A stretch of DNA of 64,000 nt from an uncultured Ruminococcus sp. (GCA_902776975.1 CACYSI010000010.1:1-64000); one strand, 5' to 3'. Positions 8,618 through 17,502 are shown, numbered from the stretch's first letter. Notes: generated by a model not told the origin, from the sequence alone. Made by a program: numbers and translations.

Positions 8618-9926
8618 ATTCTCCCTCCTCTCCCAAAACGGCGTCGAGCAGCATCGCGCCGTCGTTGTTTATAGGTAATACTTTTATACTCAGCTTTCTC
8701 GAGACGTCATCTATATGTGTATCGTCGAGAAAAAGATCGTTCTCAAATCTTAACATTGCCGAGGAAATAAGCAGGCGATCGCCTAAGGGCTTATCCCTGA
8801 GCTGTTTTATCAGATCTCTGCCGACTATCAAGCCGCTTACGTTGATATTATCACCGAAAAACTCGTTGATTATCGGATAAACATTGATCTTTACGTTTTT
8901 ATACTTAGCCTCTACATCATCCATAAGCTCACGCAGGTACGGCGCCGCAGAGGTGCCGCAGGCTATGGATACCGTGCTATTGATAGAGTCATCGGCGTCG
9001 CGCCAATCAAGCTCATCGTGTAAATCTTCTCTGAGCTGAGCGATAAGACCGATACCGTTTTCTAAAGCCTCAAAATCGCCGTAAAACTCAGCGTCCGGAA
9101 TATCGTAGCCAGCCTTGATGTACAGCTCGTCGGCGGCATACGCAATACGCTTGCCGCGGGTCTTAAGACACATCTCGCCGAACTCTTCGATAATATCCAC
9201 GGTCTCGCGAGCCTTTTCGACAGTGAACGGAGTCAGAGGATACAGTCCCTCGCGGTACTTTGTGATACCTACGGGTACCACGGCGATCAGATTGACATTG
9301 AGGTCATACAGATCGCTCAGAGAACGTCTGAGCTCGTCGCCGTCGTTGAGTCCGGGACAGCAGACTATCTGGGTGTTGATAGCTATGGAGCTGTCGGCGA
9401 GCCTCTTCAATATAGCTAAAGAGTCGCCCGCGAAGCGGTTGCCCATCATCTTGACTCTCAGCTCGGGATTAGTGGTATGCACGCTGACGTTTATGGGGCT
9501 GATGTGCATTTTGATTATTCGCGAGATCTCATGCTCGCTCAGATTAGTGAGCGTGACATAATTGCCGAACAAAAACGACAGACGGCTGTCGTCATCCTTG
9601 AAGTACAGCGACTCGCGCATACCGTCGGGCAGCTGATCAATAAAGCAAAACACGCACTTGTTACGGCAGGACTTCTCTTTATCCATGAGGTAGGTGTCGA
9701 ACTCAAGTCCCAGCTCCTCATACTCGGGCTTACGCACCTTGACGGTATGGACCACGCCCTTGGTATCTCTGATTTTTAATTCTAAATCAGAATTAAGCTG
9801 ATAGAAACGATAATCGAGAACATCTACGATATCGTTGCCGTTGATAGACAGCAGGGTATCCCCCGCCTCACAGCCCGCCCGGTAGGCATAGCTGTTACGG
9901 TAAACTTCTTTAATTGTAACAGCCAT
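8610..9926 (-). CDS. DUF512-family radical-SAM-like protein with PDZ domain
   Basis: Residues 3-60 form a PDZ-like fold (AYRAGCEAGDTLLSING). C87-x3-C91-x2-C94 within SCRNKCVFCFIDQLP is a radical SAM type cluster motif. The C-terminal DUF512 domain follows. The family's reaction is not established to my knowledge, and it frequently sits beside der, as it does here. The start at 9926 is chosen because GGAGGTCAAT lies directly before it. The frame stays open further upstream to 9992, but that part is translated intergenic repeat (9951-10000) and is excluded. It is the first gene of the der-plsY-dac run. Confidence 0.85.
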   Translation of the reverse strand: MAVTIKEVYRNSYAYRAGCEAGDTLLSINGNDIVDVLDYRFYQLNSDLELKIRDTKGVVHTVKVRKPEYEELGLEFDTYLMDKEKSCRNKCVFCFIDQLPDGMRESLYFKDDDSRLSFLFGNYVTLTNLSEHEISRIIKMHISPINVSVHTTNPELRVKMMGNRFAGDSLAILKRLADSSIAINTQIVCCPGLNDGDELRRSLSDLYDLNVNLIAVVPVGITKYREGLYPLTPFTVEKARETVDIIEEFGEMCLKTRGKRIAYAADELYIKAGYDIPDAEFYGDFEALENGIGLIAQLREDLHDELDWRDADDSINSTVSIACGTSAAPYLRELMDDVEAKYKNVKINVYPIINEFFGDNINVSGLIVGRDLIKQLRDKPLGDRLLISSAMLRFENDLFLDDTHIDDVSRKLSIKVLPINNDGAMLLDAVLGEEGEYV

Positions 9927-9950
9927 ATTGACCTCCGTGGAGTTAATGAT

Positions 9951-10000
9951 CGGTTGAGATTGCCACGGGGCTAATGCCCCTCGCAATGACAATTATTAAT
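9951..10000. repeat. Short palindromic intergenic repeat, copy 1
   Basis: GGTTGAGATTGCCAC, GGGGC-TAAT-GCCCC and TCGCAATGACAATTATTAAT form an inverted repeat with ATTGC/GCAAT outer arms. It sits between DUF512 and rpmF. Related copies are at 14869-14929 and 59200-59226, and one end is embedded in rnmV at 325. Confidence 0.75.
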
Positions 10001-10004
10001 AAAA

Positions 10005-10033
10005 CAAAAGGGCGGTCAGTAAACTGCCCGCCT
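10005..10033 (-). terminator. Terminator after rpmF
   Basis: On the minus strand GGCGGGCAGT pairs with ACTGACCGCCC and is followed by TTTTGTTTT. It closes the DUF177-rpmF transcript. Confidence 0.75.
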
Positions 10034-10051
10034 GATTTCTTTTGCTTAATA

Positions 10052-10237
10052 TTAGTCAGCGTCCATGACGATAACCTGTCTGCCTTTATACTTACCGCAG
10101 TTAGGGCATACCTTATGGGGCGCCTTGTACTCACCGCACTCAGGGCAGATAGAAAGAGCCGGAGCCTGGAGCTTCCATACGTTGGACCTTCTCTTCATTT
10201 TACGAGCGTGTGAATGTTTCCTTGCCGGTACAGCCAT
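10052..10237 (-). CDS. rpmF: 50S ribosomal protein L32
   Basis: Ribosomal protein L32 of 61 residues. It starts MAVPARKHSHARKMKRRSNV and carries a zinc-binding pair of CxxC motifs (CPECGEYK and CPNCGKYK), so it is the zinc-containing (C+) form. AAGGAGG lies upstream of the start. It follows the DUF177 gene by 29 bases, the usual yceD-rpmF pair. Confidence 0.97.
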   Translation of the reverse strand: MAVPARKHSHARKMKRRSNVWKLQAPALSICPECGEYKAPHKVCPNCGKYKGRQVIVMDAD

Positions 10238-10266
10238 GAAAAATCCTCCTTACATAATATATCTCT

Positions 10267-10761
10267 TTACTTTAATAACTCTTTTAGCGCCTCGAGTCTG
10301 GGATCTATCTCCGTCTTATCACAGCCGCAGTCGCCCAAGTTAAGATTATGTCCACATTTTTGACAGAGACCTTGACAGTCTCCCTTGCAAAGGAACTTGG
10401 TCGGCAGCTCCAACAGTATATCCGACGAAGCAAGCTCGTCGAGATCCACAGTGAGGTCGGGCGCCTCAATGTAATCGTCGTTGAAATCCTCCTCAAGGTT
10501 CTCGATGACCTTATGAGGAAAGTGATATTCAAAACGCCTCTCTATGGGAGTCAGGCATCTGCCGCACACCGTACTGTAGCTGAAATCAGCATAGATATCG
10601 AGCGTGACCATGCCAGCCTTATTCTGAGCGTGAGCGCGTATCTCAACAGGTGAATTGAATGGATGTTCACCGCCGATCTCTACATCGCTCATCGAGAGCG
10701 GATAACTGACGTCTTTGGTTTCTCCGTCGGATACGAAAATGTCTTTCAGATCTAACAGCAT
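10267..10761 (-). CDS. DUF177 (YceD) family protein
   Basis: DUF177 proteins accompany rpmF in most bacteria and are linked to 23S rRNA or large-subunit accumulation. The 164 residues contain CGRCLTPIERRF in the centre and a Cys-rich C-terminal part (CKGDCQGLCQKCGHNLN, then CGCDK) expected to bind zinc. GGAGGTATT precedes the start. It is the first gene after a consensus promoter at 10803-10831 and is cotranscribed with rpmF. Confidence 0.92.
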   Translation of the reverse strand: MLLDLKDIFVSDGETKDVSYPLSMSDVEIGGEHPFNSPVEIRAHAQNKAGMVTLDIYADFSYSTVCGRCLTPIERRFEYHFPHKVIENLEEDFNDDYIEAPDLTVDLDELASSDILLELPTKFLCKGDCQGLCQKCGHNLNLGDCGCDKTEIDPRLEALKELLK

Positions 10762-10802
10762 AATACCTCCGCACAGTTATCTACATTAAAACGCTAATTT
10801 GT

Positions 10803-10831
10803 ATTATAATAAAACAGAGAAATTTTGTCAA
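10803..10831 (-). promoter_or_regulatory. Sigma-A promoter of the DUF177-rpmF operon
   Basis: On the minus strand TTGACA (10831-10826) is separated by exactly 17 bases from TATAAT (10808-10803). This is a perfect match to the vegetative consensus, 42 bases before the start codon. Confidence 0.85.
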
Positions 10832-10882
10832 GTAAAAATGCGAGAAAAAACAGCATAAATATTGTGCAAAATGTCCGCATAA

Positions 10883-11164
10883 TCATTGTGCAGCTAACAT
10901 CCACCCGTTTGCGGTCAGCAGCAGCAGCGATACACCGATCAAAACGAGAACTATGCCCGTTACAAATTCTATCAGTCCGATACGTCTCGCGTATCTTTCA
11001 TCCCTGCGTCCTTCTCTGAAATCAGCCGTGAATCCGTTGATGAGGTCGTACTTCTTTTTATATAATATAAGATATCCGAATAATATAAACGCCGCTCCCA
11101 AAGCAAATGCGATCACTATAATAAATGTCATGGCAGTATATCGACCTGTTCTTTTCATATACAA
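10883..11164 (-). CDS. Small membrane protein, DUF3784-like
   Basis: 93 residues with two membrane helices, about 14-33 and 66-88. Between them is a charged loop (YKKKYDLINGFTADFREGRRDERYARR) typical of DUF3784-type small clostridial membrane proteins. Function is unknown. The start is uncertain: the first ATG (11164) lies right beside a hairpin at 11166-11191, and an internal ATG (11131, MTFIIV) would also give an intact two-helix protein. It sits between pgi and the P-loop gene upstream and the divergently spaced DUF177 operon downstream, with no obvious partner. Confidence 0.6.
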   Translation of the reverse strand: MYMKRTGRYTAMTFIIVIAFALGAAFILFGYLILYKKKYDLINGFTADFREGRRDERYARRIGLIEFVTGIVLVLIGVSLLLLTANGWMLAAQ

Positions 11165-11165
11165 A

Positions 11166-11191
11166 TCAGCCGCCCTTTTATGAGCGGCTGA
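11166..11191 (-). terminator. Hairpin after the P-loop protein gene
   Basis: TCAGCCGC and GCGGCTGA pair perfectly around a 10-base loop. On the minus strand only a weak T run follows. It probably ends or attenuates the transcript from the gene at 11216-11632. Confidence 0.5.
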
Positions 11192-11215
11192 CAGTTATGC
11201 TATGTTCAATAATTA

Positions 11216-11632
11216 TCAGATTTCTTCACAAACAGCCTTAAGACCTTCGGGAAGCTCGACCTCTGCGGATGAGATCAGAAGAGTGATTTTAGCCTCGCTC
11301 TCTGCGCAAAGCGCGTTAAGAGCCGTAACGAACTTTTCGATACCGTTCACGCCCTCGGGAGCGATCTTGAAAGTAGAGTCAACGAAAATATCGGTTACAT
11401 CATAGTTGCCGGCACAGATGCCGCTGATAAAGCCGAGGAGCATATCGTAGCCCTTGATACCGTATACGTTGGTGTCGATCAGACGAGCCTTGTGAGTAAC
11501 GTCATATGTCAGACCCGCGCCCTTTTCGATAACTACTACGTTGCCGCTGGACTTAGCTACAGCCTCGTTAGCGAGCTGGATCAGCTTTTTTGTCTTGCCG
11601 CTGCCTTTTTTACCAATAATTAAAGTGACCAT
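11216..11632 (-). CDS. Small P-loop ATP-binding protein, function unknown
   Basis: 138 residues. A Walker A motif stands at the very N-terminus (G7-KKGSGK-T14), and a hydrophobic strand ending in Asp (DIFVDSTF) could act as Walker B. No other family mark is recognised. It is too short for a kinase of known type and lacks a helicase or ABC signature. It follows pgi by 40 bases on the same strand with AGGAGG upstream, so it is probably cotranscribed with pgi. A minimal single-domain NTPase is the most that the sequence supports. Confidence 0.7.
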   Translation of the reverse strand: MVTLIIGKKGSGKTKKLIQLANEAVAKSSGNVVVIEKGAGLTYDVTHKARLIDTNVYGIKGYDMLLGFISGICAGNYDVTDIFVDSTFKIAPEGVNGIEKFVTALNALCAESEAKITLLISSAEVELPEGLKAVCEEI

Positions 11633-11672
11633 TTTGAATAATTCCTCCTGTATTTTGTGTTACAGTTATAAG

Positions 11673-13010
11673 TTATTTTAATCTTGCCTCGAGCTGAGCC
11701 TTTTCATACTCATAGCCGCGCTTGCCTAAGAGGGCAAACATATTCTTCTTATAGCTCTCTACACCGGGCTGGTTAAAGGGATTGACGCCGAGTAGATAAC
11801 CCGAGATAGCGCAAGCCTTCTCGAAGAAGTAGATCAGCCAGCCGAGGTTGTACTCGTCCATAGCGTCAACGCTGAGGATGATGTTGGGTACTCCGCCGTC
11901 GTTATGAGCGAGGACGGTGCCCTCAAACGCCTTCTGGTTGACAAACTGCATGGTCTTGCCGGCGAGGAAGTTAAGACCGTCGAGGTTCTCTTCATCCTTC
12001 TCGATAGTGATCTCTCTCTGGACCTCTTTGAAGGTTACGACCGTCTCAAACAGCGAGCGTCTGCCGTCCTGGATATACTGTCCCATAGAGTGCAGATCGG
12101 TAGAGAAGATGACGGATGCCGGGAAGATACCCTTTTGATCCTTGCCCTCAGACTCACCGTAAAGCTGCTTGAACCACTCGTTCATCATAGCGAAAGCAGG
12201 CTCATAGCTGACGAGTATCTCGGTGCTCTTGCCCTTATTATAAAGGATGTTGCGGATAGCCGCGTACTTGTAGCAGTCGTTAGCTCTGAGGCTGTTCTTA
12301 GAGTACTTATCCTGAGCGTCTCTCGCGCCCTGCATCAGAGCGTCGATATCAGCGCCCGATACAGCGATAGGCAGCAGACCGACAGCGGTGAGTACACTGT
12401 AGCGTCCGCCTACGTTATCCGGAACAACAAAGGTCTCGTAGCCCTCGCGGTCGGCGAGCTGCTTTAATGTGCCCTTGACCTTATCTGTGGTGCAGTATAT
12501 GCGCTCGCGGGCGCCGGCTTTGCCGTACTTCTTCTCAAGAAGCTCTCTGAATACACGGAAAGCGATAGCAGGCTCTGTGGTAGTGCCCGACTTGGATATC
12601 ATGTTGATGGAGATATCCTTGCCCTCGCATATCTCGAGCAGTTCGGCAAGAGCGTTGGAGCTGATAGAATTGCCTGTATAATATATCTGAGGCGTATCCT
12701 TGCACAGAGCGTTGTAGTTAGGGGACTTGACGAACTCGATAGCCGCTCTCGCGCCGAGATACGAACCGCCGATACCGATAACTATAAAGATCTGAGAATC
12801 AGACTGGATCTTCTTTGCCGCCTTTTTGATGCGGGCAAACTCCTCCTTATCATAATCTGTAGGCAGAGTGAGCCAACCGATATAGTCGTTGCCGAGACCC
12901 TTGCCGCTGTGCAGCGAGCTGTGAGCCGCTTTGACCGCGGGAGCTATACCCTTGAACTCATCATCGCCCAAAAAGCCGCCTAAATGCTTAACATTTAATG
13001 TAACAGCCAT
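11673..13010 (-). CDS. pgi: Glucose-6-phosphate isomerase
   Basis: Interconverts glucose-6-phosphate and fructose-6-phosphate. The 445 residues carry the sugar-phosphate isomerase motifs [15 protein letters not shown] and [11 protein letters not shown] and the C-terminal family signature around [16 protein letters not shown]. Length matches the short Gram-positive form. AAGGAGGG precedes the start. It links glycogen turnover (glgBCDA at 47.8 kb) to glycolysis but is not near those genes. Confidence 0.97.
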   Translation of the reverse strand: MAVTLNVKHLGGFLGDDEFKGIAPAVKAAHSSLHSGKGLGNDYIGWLTLPTDYDKEEFARIKKAAKKIQSDSQIFIVIGIGGSYLGARAAIEFVKSPNYNALCKDTPQIYYTGNSISSNALAELLEICEGKDISINMISKSGTTTEPAIAFRVFRELLEKKYGKAGARERIYCTTDKVKGTLKQLADREGYETFVVPDNVGGRYSVLTAVGLLPIAVSGADIDALMQGARDAQDKYSKNSLRANDCYKYAAIRNILYNKGKSTEILVSYEPAFAMMNEWFKQLYGESEGKDQKGIFPASVIFSTDLHSMGQYIQDGRRSLFETVVTFKEVQREITIEKDEENLDGLNFLAGKTMQFVNQKAFEGTVLAHNDGGVPNIILSVDAMDEYNLGWLIYFFEKACAISGYLLGVNPFNQPGVESYKKNMFALLGKRGYEYEKAQLEARLK

Positions 13011-13072
13011 GATTACCCTCCTTATAATTCCTGAGAAGAATTATATATAGTCCTTCTCATACGATTGATGTC

Positions 13073-13101
13073 ATTATACTATATTTGGAGGGTATTTGCA
13101 A
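13073..13101 (-). promoter_or_regulatory. Sigma-A promoter of pgi
   Basis: On the minus strand TTGCAA (13101-13096), a 17-base spacer and TATAAT (13078-13073) are seen. A hairpin (GAGAAG/CTTCTC) lies in the leader between promoter and ribosome site. Confidence 0.75.
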
Positions 13102-13181
13102 CAATTTTATTCCATTAATTGTGAATAAACTCTAAACTTTGTGAGAAATCAAGCCGTTTATACAACATATAGTGAGTTATT

Positions 13182-14318
13182 TTACATCTTTATCAGAGAG
13201 TCCCAAACTATCTTCATCAATGTCCCGAAAGACTTTTTCTCGACCGTCTCGTCGGCGACTACATCAAATGAAGCTATCTCCTCGCCGCCCATCGAGAATG
13301 TAAGGCTGCCTATCCTATCGCCCTCTGACACGGGAGCCTCTATGCTCTCGGGGATATCGAGAGTCTGCTTGAGCTGATCTCCCCCACCCTTAGGCATGGT
13401 TATATATGAGACGTCGTCGCACTTTATCTTAGCGGTATTCTGCAAGCCGCCCTCTACAGTGATCGGGAACAGCTCATCATTGAGGCTGAGCTCCTTGGTC
13501 TCAAAGCTTGCGAAGCCGTAATCGAGCAGAGCCGCGGCGTCTCTGAAGCGGACGGTACCGTTATCGGCTCCGAGTACTACCGCGATGAGGCTCAGCCCGT
13601 TACGCTCGGCTGTAGCCGTGATGCAGGAGCCTGCGTCGCCCGTGGTACCCGTCTTGAGTCCGGTTATACCGTCATATGTACGCAGGAGCTTGTTGGTATT
13701 TACGATCTGAGTCTTGCCCCCGCGAAGATAATCGAGCCATATAGATGTATAATCAAATATCTTTTTGTGGCGGATCAGCTCTCGTGACATCAGAGCGACG
13801 TCGTACGCAGAGGTGATATGACCCTCTTCATCGAGACCGTTACAGTTGAGAAAGGTCGTGTCATCCATGCCGAGGTCTTTGGCTTTAGCGTTCATATCGG
13901 CTACGAAATCATCCTCGCTGCCGCTGACGAACTCGGCAAGAGCCACAGCCGCGTCATTAGCGGATGCTACGGCGGTAGCCTTTATCATATCGTCAACGGT
14001 CATCTGCTCGCCCTCTTCGAGCCAGATGTCCGACCCGCCCATAGAAGCGGCGTGAGCCGAGGCTGTGACGGTATCGTCAAGGCTTATCTTGCCGCTGTCG
14101 AGCGCCTCCATGACAAGAGTCAAGGTCATGACCTTGGTGATAGACGCGCATGGTCGCTGTTCATGAGCATTTTTCTCATAAAGAATTTTGCCTGAGTCAG
14201 CGTCCATCAGCACCGCGCCGGGAGCGGAGATATCGTCCTCGGACAAAGCCGATACAGAAACAACTGACAACACGAGCAGTAATCCGCTCATTATAACTGT
14301 AAAAAAACGTTTAAACAT
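13182..14318 (-). CDS. D-alanyl-D-alanine carboxypeptidase (DacF type), second copy
   Basis: A penicillin-binding D,D-carboxypeptidase with a signal peptide (1-24). The active-site motifs are S59-I-T-K62, SAN (in VASANDAAVAL) and KTG (in GLKTGTTGDAGS). The PBP5-like C-terminal domain is present, but the protein ends with a short amphipathic helix (TLMKIVWDSLIKM) in place of a membrane helix, unlike the copy at 5257-6573. In sporulating Firmicutes DacF-type enzymes often act on cortex or in the forespore, but nothing here fixes that role. Its ribosome site GGGAGAGGTG lies inside a hairpin (see 14326-14356). Confidence 0.92.
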   Translation of the reverse strand: MFKRFFTVIMSGLLLVLSVVSVSALSEDDISAPGAVLMDADSGKILYEKNAHEQRPCASITKVMTLTLVMEALDSGKISLDDTVTASAHAASMGGSDIWLEEGEQMTVDDMIKATAVASANDAAVALAEFVSGSEDDFVADMNAKAKDLGMDDTTFLNCNGLDEEGHITSAYDVALMSRELIRHKKIFDYTSIWLDYLRGGKTQIVNTNKLLRTYDGITGLKTGTTGDAGSCITATAERNGLSLIAVVLGADNGTVRFRDAAALLDYGFASFETKELSLNDELFPITVEGGLQNTAKIKCDDVSYITMPKGGGDQLKQTLDIPESIEAPVSEGDRIGSLTFSMGGEEIASFDVVADETVEKKSFGTLMKIVWDSLIKM

Positions 14319-14325
14319 AATAAAG

Positions 14326-14356
14326 CACCTCTCCCAATATGTGTATGAGAGAGGTG
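14326..14356 (-). promoter_or_regulatory. Hairpin covering the ribosome site of the second carboxypeptidase gene
   Basis: CACCTCTC (minus strand of 14349-14356) can pair perfectly with GAGAGGTG (minus strand of 14326-14333), which is the Shine-Dalgarno of the 13182-14318 gene. It may end the ispF transcript or limit translation of the carboxypeptidase. Confidence 0.5.
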
Positions 14357-14370
14357 TAACAAGTATTCTA

Positions 14371-14844
14371 TCAGATTTCTTCGATCAGGCAGACTGCCGT
14401 AGCGGACATACCCTCGCCGCTGCCGGTAAAGCCTAAGCCCTCTTCCGTTGTCGCCTTGACGCTGACAGCGTTCTTTTTAAGCCCGCAGGCTACGGCGATA
14501 TTCTCGCGCATCTCGTCGATATACGGCGCGAGCTTGGGAGCCTGAGCGCAGACGGTAGAGTCGATGTTGATCGGCTTGAAGCCGGCCTCCTTGAGCGCTC
14601 CTATCACATCCCACAGCAGCTTGATGCTCTCGGCGTCCTTATACTTCTTGTCCGTATCGGGAAAGAGCTTGCCGATATCGCCTAAAGCGGCGGCTCCGAG
14701 CAGAGCGTCCATGATAGCGTGCAGAAGAACATCGGCGTCGGAGTGACCGTCGAGACCCTTTTCATAGGGTATCTCAACGCCGCCGAGGATCAATTCTCTG
14801 CCTTTAACGAGTCTGTGTACATCATATCCGTGACCTATACGCAT
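14371..14844 (-). CDS. ispF: 2-C-methyl-D-erythritol 2,4-cyclodiphosphate synthase
   Basis: Makes the cyclic diphosphate intermediate of the non-mevalonate isoprenoid pathway. The 157 residues include the zinc-binding GHGYDVHRL at the N-terminus, the [29 protein letters not shown] core (seen in shorter form as [18 protein letters not shown]) and the [17 protein letters not shown]-terminus. Length is canonical. It follows ispD by 85 bases containing a palindromic repeat. ispD-ispF adjacency is the usual arrangement. Confidence 0.97.
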   Translation of the reverse strand: MRIGHGYDVHRLVKGRELILGGVEIPYEKGLDGHSDADVLLHAIMDALLGAAALGDIGKLFPDTDKKYKDAESIKLLWDVIGALKEAGFKPINIDSTVCAQAPKLAPYIDEMRENIAVACGLKKNAVSVKATTEEGLGFTGSGEGMSATAVCLIEEI

Positions 14845-14868
14845 GATTTCACTGCCTTTCTGTATAAA

Positions 14869-14929
14869 GGTTGAGATTGCCGCGGGCTGACACGCGTGTC
14901 GAGCCCTCGCAATGACAATTATTAATTAA
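14869..14929. repeat. Short palindromic intergenic repeat, copy 2
   Basis: GGTTGAGATTGCCGC, GGGCTGACACGCGTGTCGAGCCC and TCGCAATGACAATTATTAAT. Arms and ends are the same as the copy at 9951, with a different, itself palindromic centre. It abuts the ispD stop codon. Confidence 0.75.
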
Positions 14930-15619
14930 TCACTTTCTTTTACTCAACAGAGCTTCGGCTATGGTTATATCTACGGGCGTGGTGAGCTTTATATTGGAAT
15001 ACTCGCCTCTGATTATCCTTACGGGCTCGCCTATCGCCTCGACCATAGAGCAGTCGTCGGTGACGGAAAGACCGTTTGATACAGCGTTATCCATAGCGCG
15101 CTTGTACAGTGCCTTTTCAAACACCTGGGGCGTCTGCACAGCCCACATCGAAGAGCGATCGGGAGTAGAGAGGATGCGTCCCTCTGCGTCGGCGACCTTG
15201 ACAGTATCGGTAACGGGAGTACCGAGAGCTGCCGCGCCGTACTCATAAGCGGCTTTGACCGCCTTTTCGATCTGTTCGGGAGTGATGAGCACACGCGCTC
15301 CGTCATGAATGGCGTAATGTGTAGCGCGCTTATCGCAGGCGTGTATGCCCTTACGAACGCTGTCTATACGCTCGCTGCCGCCGGAGGTAACTGCGCTGAC
15401 CTTTCTGAACTCGAACGCGATATGAGCTATGTCCTCTATATCGACAGGTCGCGCTGCTACGATGATCTCATCTATCAAAGGACAGCTTTGAAACGCCTTT
15501 AAGGTGTATTCGATAGCGGCGCGTCCGTTGAGAGGTATAAGCTGCTTAGACAGCTTATAGCCCATCCTCGTCGAGTTGCCTGCCGCTACGATGATAGCGG
15601 AAGTAAACCTGTCAGCCAT
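14930..15619 (-). CDS. ispD: 2-C-methyl-D-erythritol 4-phosphate cytidylyltransferase
   Basis: Couples CTP to methylerythritol phosphate in isoprenoid synthesis. The nucleotidyltransferase motif AAGNSTRMG is followed by KQLIPLNGRAAI, and further family marks are AIHDGARVLI and TDDCSMVEA. The 229 residues are the family length. It starts three bases after the stop of the homocysteine synthase gene, so the two are likely cotranscribed although they belong to different pathways. The stop codon is directly followed by the repeat at 14869-14929. Confidence 0.96.
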   Translation of the reverse strand: MADRFTSAIIVAAGNSTRMGYKLSKQLIPLNGRAAIEYTLKAFQSCPLIDEIIVAARPVDIEDIAHIAFEFRKVSAVTSGGSERIDSVRKGIHACDKRATHYAIHDGARVLITPEQIEKAVKAAYEYGAAALGTPVTDTVKVADAEGRILSTPDRSSMWAVQTPQVFEKALYKRAMDNAVSNGLSVTDDCSMVEAIGEPVRIIRGEYSNIKLTTPVDITIAEALLSKRK

Positions 15620-15622
15620 AGA

Positions 15623-16888
15623 TCAAACCTTCTCCAAAGCCTGTGCCAGATCGGCGATGATATCGTCGGGGTTCTCTATGCCTACTGAGAGGCGAACCAT
15701 GTTGGGCGCGATACCGGCGTCGATGAGCTGCTGATCGGAGAGCTGACGGTGAGTGGTGGACGCGGGATGCAGTACGCAGGTACGGGCGTCGGCAACGTGG
15801 ATAACGATCTTGGCGAGCTTCAAGCCCTCCATAAAGCGCACGGCTCCCTCTTTGCCGCCCTTTACGCAAACAGAGATGACTCCGCAGCTGCCATTGGGCA
15901 TATATTTCTGAGCTTTTTCGTAATACTTATTTGACTTAAGTCCGGGATAATCGACCTTCTCGACCTTATCGTGACCCTCGAGGAACTCAGCTACGGCGAG
16001 AGCGTTAGAGCAGTGACGCTCCATCCTCAGAGCTAATGTATCAAGTCCGAGATTGAGCAGAAAAGCGTTCTGCGGCGACTGCTGAGCGCCGAAATCACGC
16101 ATGAGGTGAGTACAGCACTTGACTATGTACGCCGACTTGCCGAACTGCTGTGTGTATATAACGCCGTGATATGTCTCGTCGGGAGTGGTGAGCATGGGAT
16201 AATCGCCCTTTGTCCAGTCGAAGTTGCCCGAATCGACTACAACTCCGCCTAAAGCTACCGCGTGACCGTCCATATACTTAGAGGTTGAGTGAACCACGAT
16301 ATCCGCGCCCCACTCAAAGGGACGGCAGTTGACGGGAGTAGCGAAGGTGTTGTCTACGATGAGCGGAACATTATGAGCGTGAGCGACACCGGCGAACAGC
16401 TCGATATCTATAACATCCAGCGAGGGGTTAGTGACAGTCTCTACAAATACAGCCTTGGTATTAGGCTTGAACGCCTTATCAAGGTCCTCGGCGCTGATGT
16501 CGGGGCTGACAAAATCGAAGTCTATACCGAGATCTCTGAGAGTCTTGTTGAAAAGATTGAAGGTGCCGCCGTAGATAGCAGCGGAAGCGATGACATGATC
16601 TCCGGCTTTACAGATGTTTGTGATACTGATGAGCGACGCTGCCTGTCCCGAAGCGGTAAGCATAGCTCCTACGCCGCCCTCAAGAGCCGCTATCTTCTTA
16701 GCTACGGCGTCAAGAGTGGGGTTGGCAAGTCTGGTGTAGAAAAAGCCGTCTTCTTCGAGGTCGAACAGCTTGCCCATGGTCTCGGCGCTGTCGTAAGCAA
16801 AGGTGGTGCTCTGGACTATCGGGAGCACTCTCGGCTCGGAGTTCTTGGGCTCATAGCCCGCCTGTACGCATAAAGTATCGATTTTCAT
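15623..16888 (-). CDS. O-acetylhomoserine sulfhydrylase (homocysteine synthase), PLP-dependent
   Basis: Uses O-acetylhomoserine and sulfide to make homocysteine for methionine synthesis. The Cys/Met PLP fold is clear: the lysine motif HSTSKYMDGHAVALGG, FAYDSAETMGKLF near the N-terminus and DARTCVLHPASTTHRQL near the C-terminus, the last typical of O-acetylhomoserine aminocarboxypropyltransferases. The start at 16888 follows GGAGGTAATATAT; an upstream ATG at 16903 has no such site. About 421 residues, normal for the family. No SAM riboswitch or T-box could be seen in the 28-base gap upstream. Confidence 0.93.
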   Translation of the reverse strand: MKIDTLCVQAGYEPKNSEPRVLPIVQSTTFAYDSAETMGKLFDLEEDGFFYTRLANPTLDAVAKKIAALEGGVGAMLTASGQAASLISITNICKAGDHVIASAAIYGGTFNLFNKTLRDLGIDFDFVSPDISAEDLDKAFKPNTKAVFVETVTNPSLDVIDIELFAGVAHAHNVPLIVDNTFATPVNCRPFEWGADIVVHSTSKYMDGHAVALGGVVVDSGNFDWTKGDYPMLTTPDETYHGVIYTQQFGKSAYIVKCCTHLMRDFGAQQSPQNAFLLNLGLDTLALRMERHCSNALAVAEFLEGHDKVEKVDYPGLKSNKYYEKAQKYMPNGSCGVISVCVKGGKEGAVRFMEGLKLAKIVIHVADARTCVLHPASTTHRQLSDQQLIDAGIAPNMVRLSVGIENPDDIIADLAQALEKV

Positions 16889-16916
16889 ATATATTACCTC
16901 CAATTATTTTCTGATC

Positions 16917-17447
16917 CTATTTATTGAACAGACCTTTGATAAAGCCTGTCACTGCGTCCGTACCGAATACAACTAAGGCTATGAGCGCCAAAAACGCCAG
17001 CGCCGACAAGACCTTGACCGTAGTTTTGAGCGCGGGATTCATGGGCTTGTCCTCTTTAGCGGCAGCTTTGGTCTTAAGCGAGATCAACTCAGCCTTGATC
17101 TGATCCATATGAGGCTCGACGGTGTTATTTAGCGTCTCAACTGACGATAGAAGCTCGCTCGCCTTAGGTAAGGCCGAAAACGGCACCAGAACACCGATAT
17201 TGGATAATTTGACGTCATAACCCGTCACGATATCGTTAGCCACGCCCTGAGGCTGGATATTCTGCTCCAGATACGGGATCTCGGCGTCCTTGAGCAGACC
17301 TGTGATCATGGCGCGCTCGGTGCCGCCGGCTATACAGAGCCTTACGGGCTCGTTGATATCGGTGATCTCTTCGAGCTTATGCTTACAGCCGTCAAAGGGT
17401 AAGGCGTCGTCGTAGCACAGCTCTTTGCAGAACTTACAGTATTTCAT
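16917..17447 (-). CDS. Cys-rich N-terminus, DUF2007-like domain and C-terminal membrane helix, unknown function
   Basis: 176 residues. The N-terminus has Cys4, Cys7, Cys11 and Cys21 in a compact zinc-finger-like layout (YCKFCKELCYDD). Residues 35-110 resemble the putative signal-transducing DUF2007 fold (CIAGGTERAMITGLLKDAEI, with a later LVPFSALPKA). Residues about 148-168 form one membrane helix close to the C-terminus, so the protein is probably tail-anchored with its domains in the cytoplasm. It has its own promoter (17474-17502) and precedes the homocysteine synthase gene by 28 bases. Function is not known. Confidence 0.65.
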   Translation of the reverse strand: MKYCKFCKELCYDDALPFDGCKHKLEEITDINEPVRLCIAGGTERAMITGLLKDAEIPYLEQNIQPQGVANDIVTGYDVKLSNIGVLVPFSALPKASELLSSVETLNNTVEPHMDQIKAELISLKTKAAAKEDKPMNPALKTTVKVLSALAFLALIALVVFGTDAVTGFIKGLFNK

Positions 17448-17473
17448 ACATATCCCCCTTTACCTAATTTTAT

Positions 17474-17502
17474 ATATTAACATAATAATATCGAATTTTC
17501 AA
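17474..17502 (-). promoter_or_regulatory. Sigma-A-like promoter for the 16917-17447 gene
   Basis: On the minus strand TTGAAA (17502-17497), a 17-base spacer and TAATAT (17479-17474) are seen 26 bases before the start codon. Confidence 0.6.

Noticed and set aside
9927..9992. N-terminal extension of the DUF512 protein
   Set aside because: The codons come from the palindromic repeat at 9951, and a strong ribosome site supports the start at 9926.
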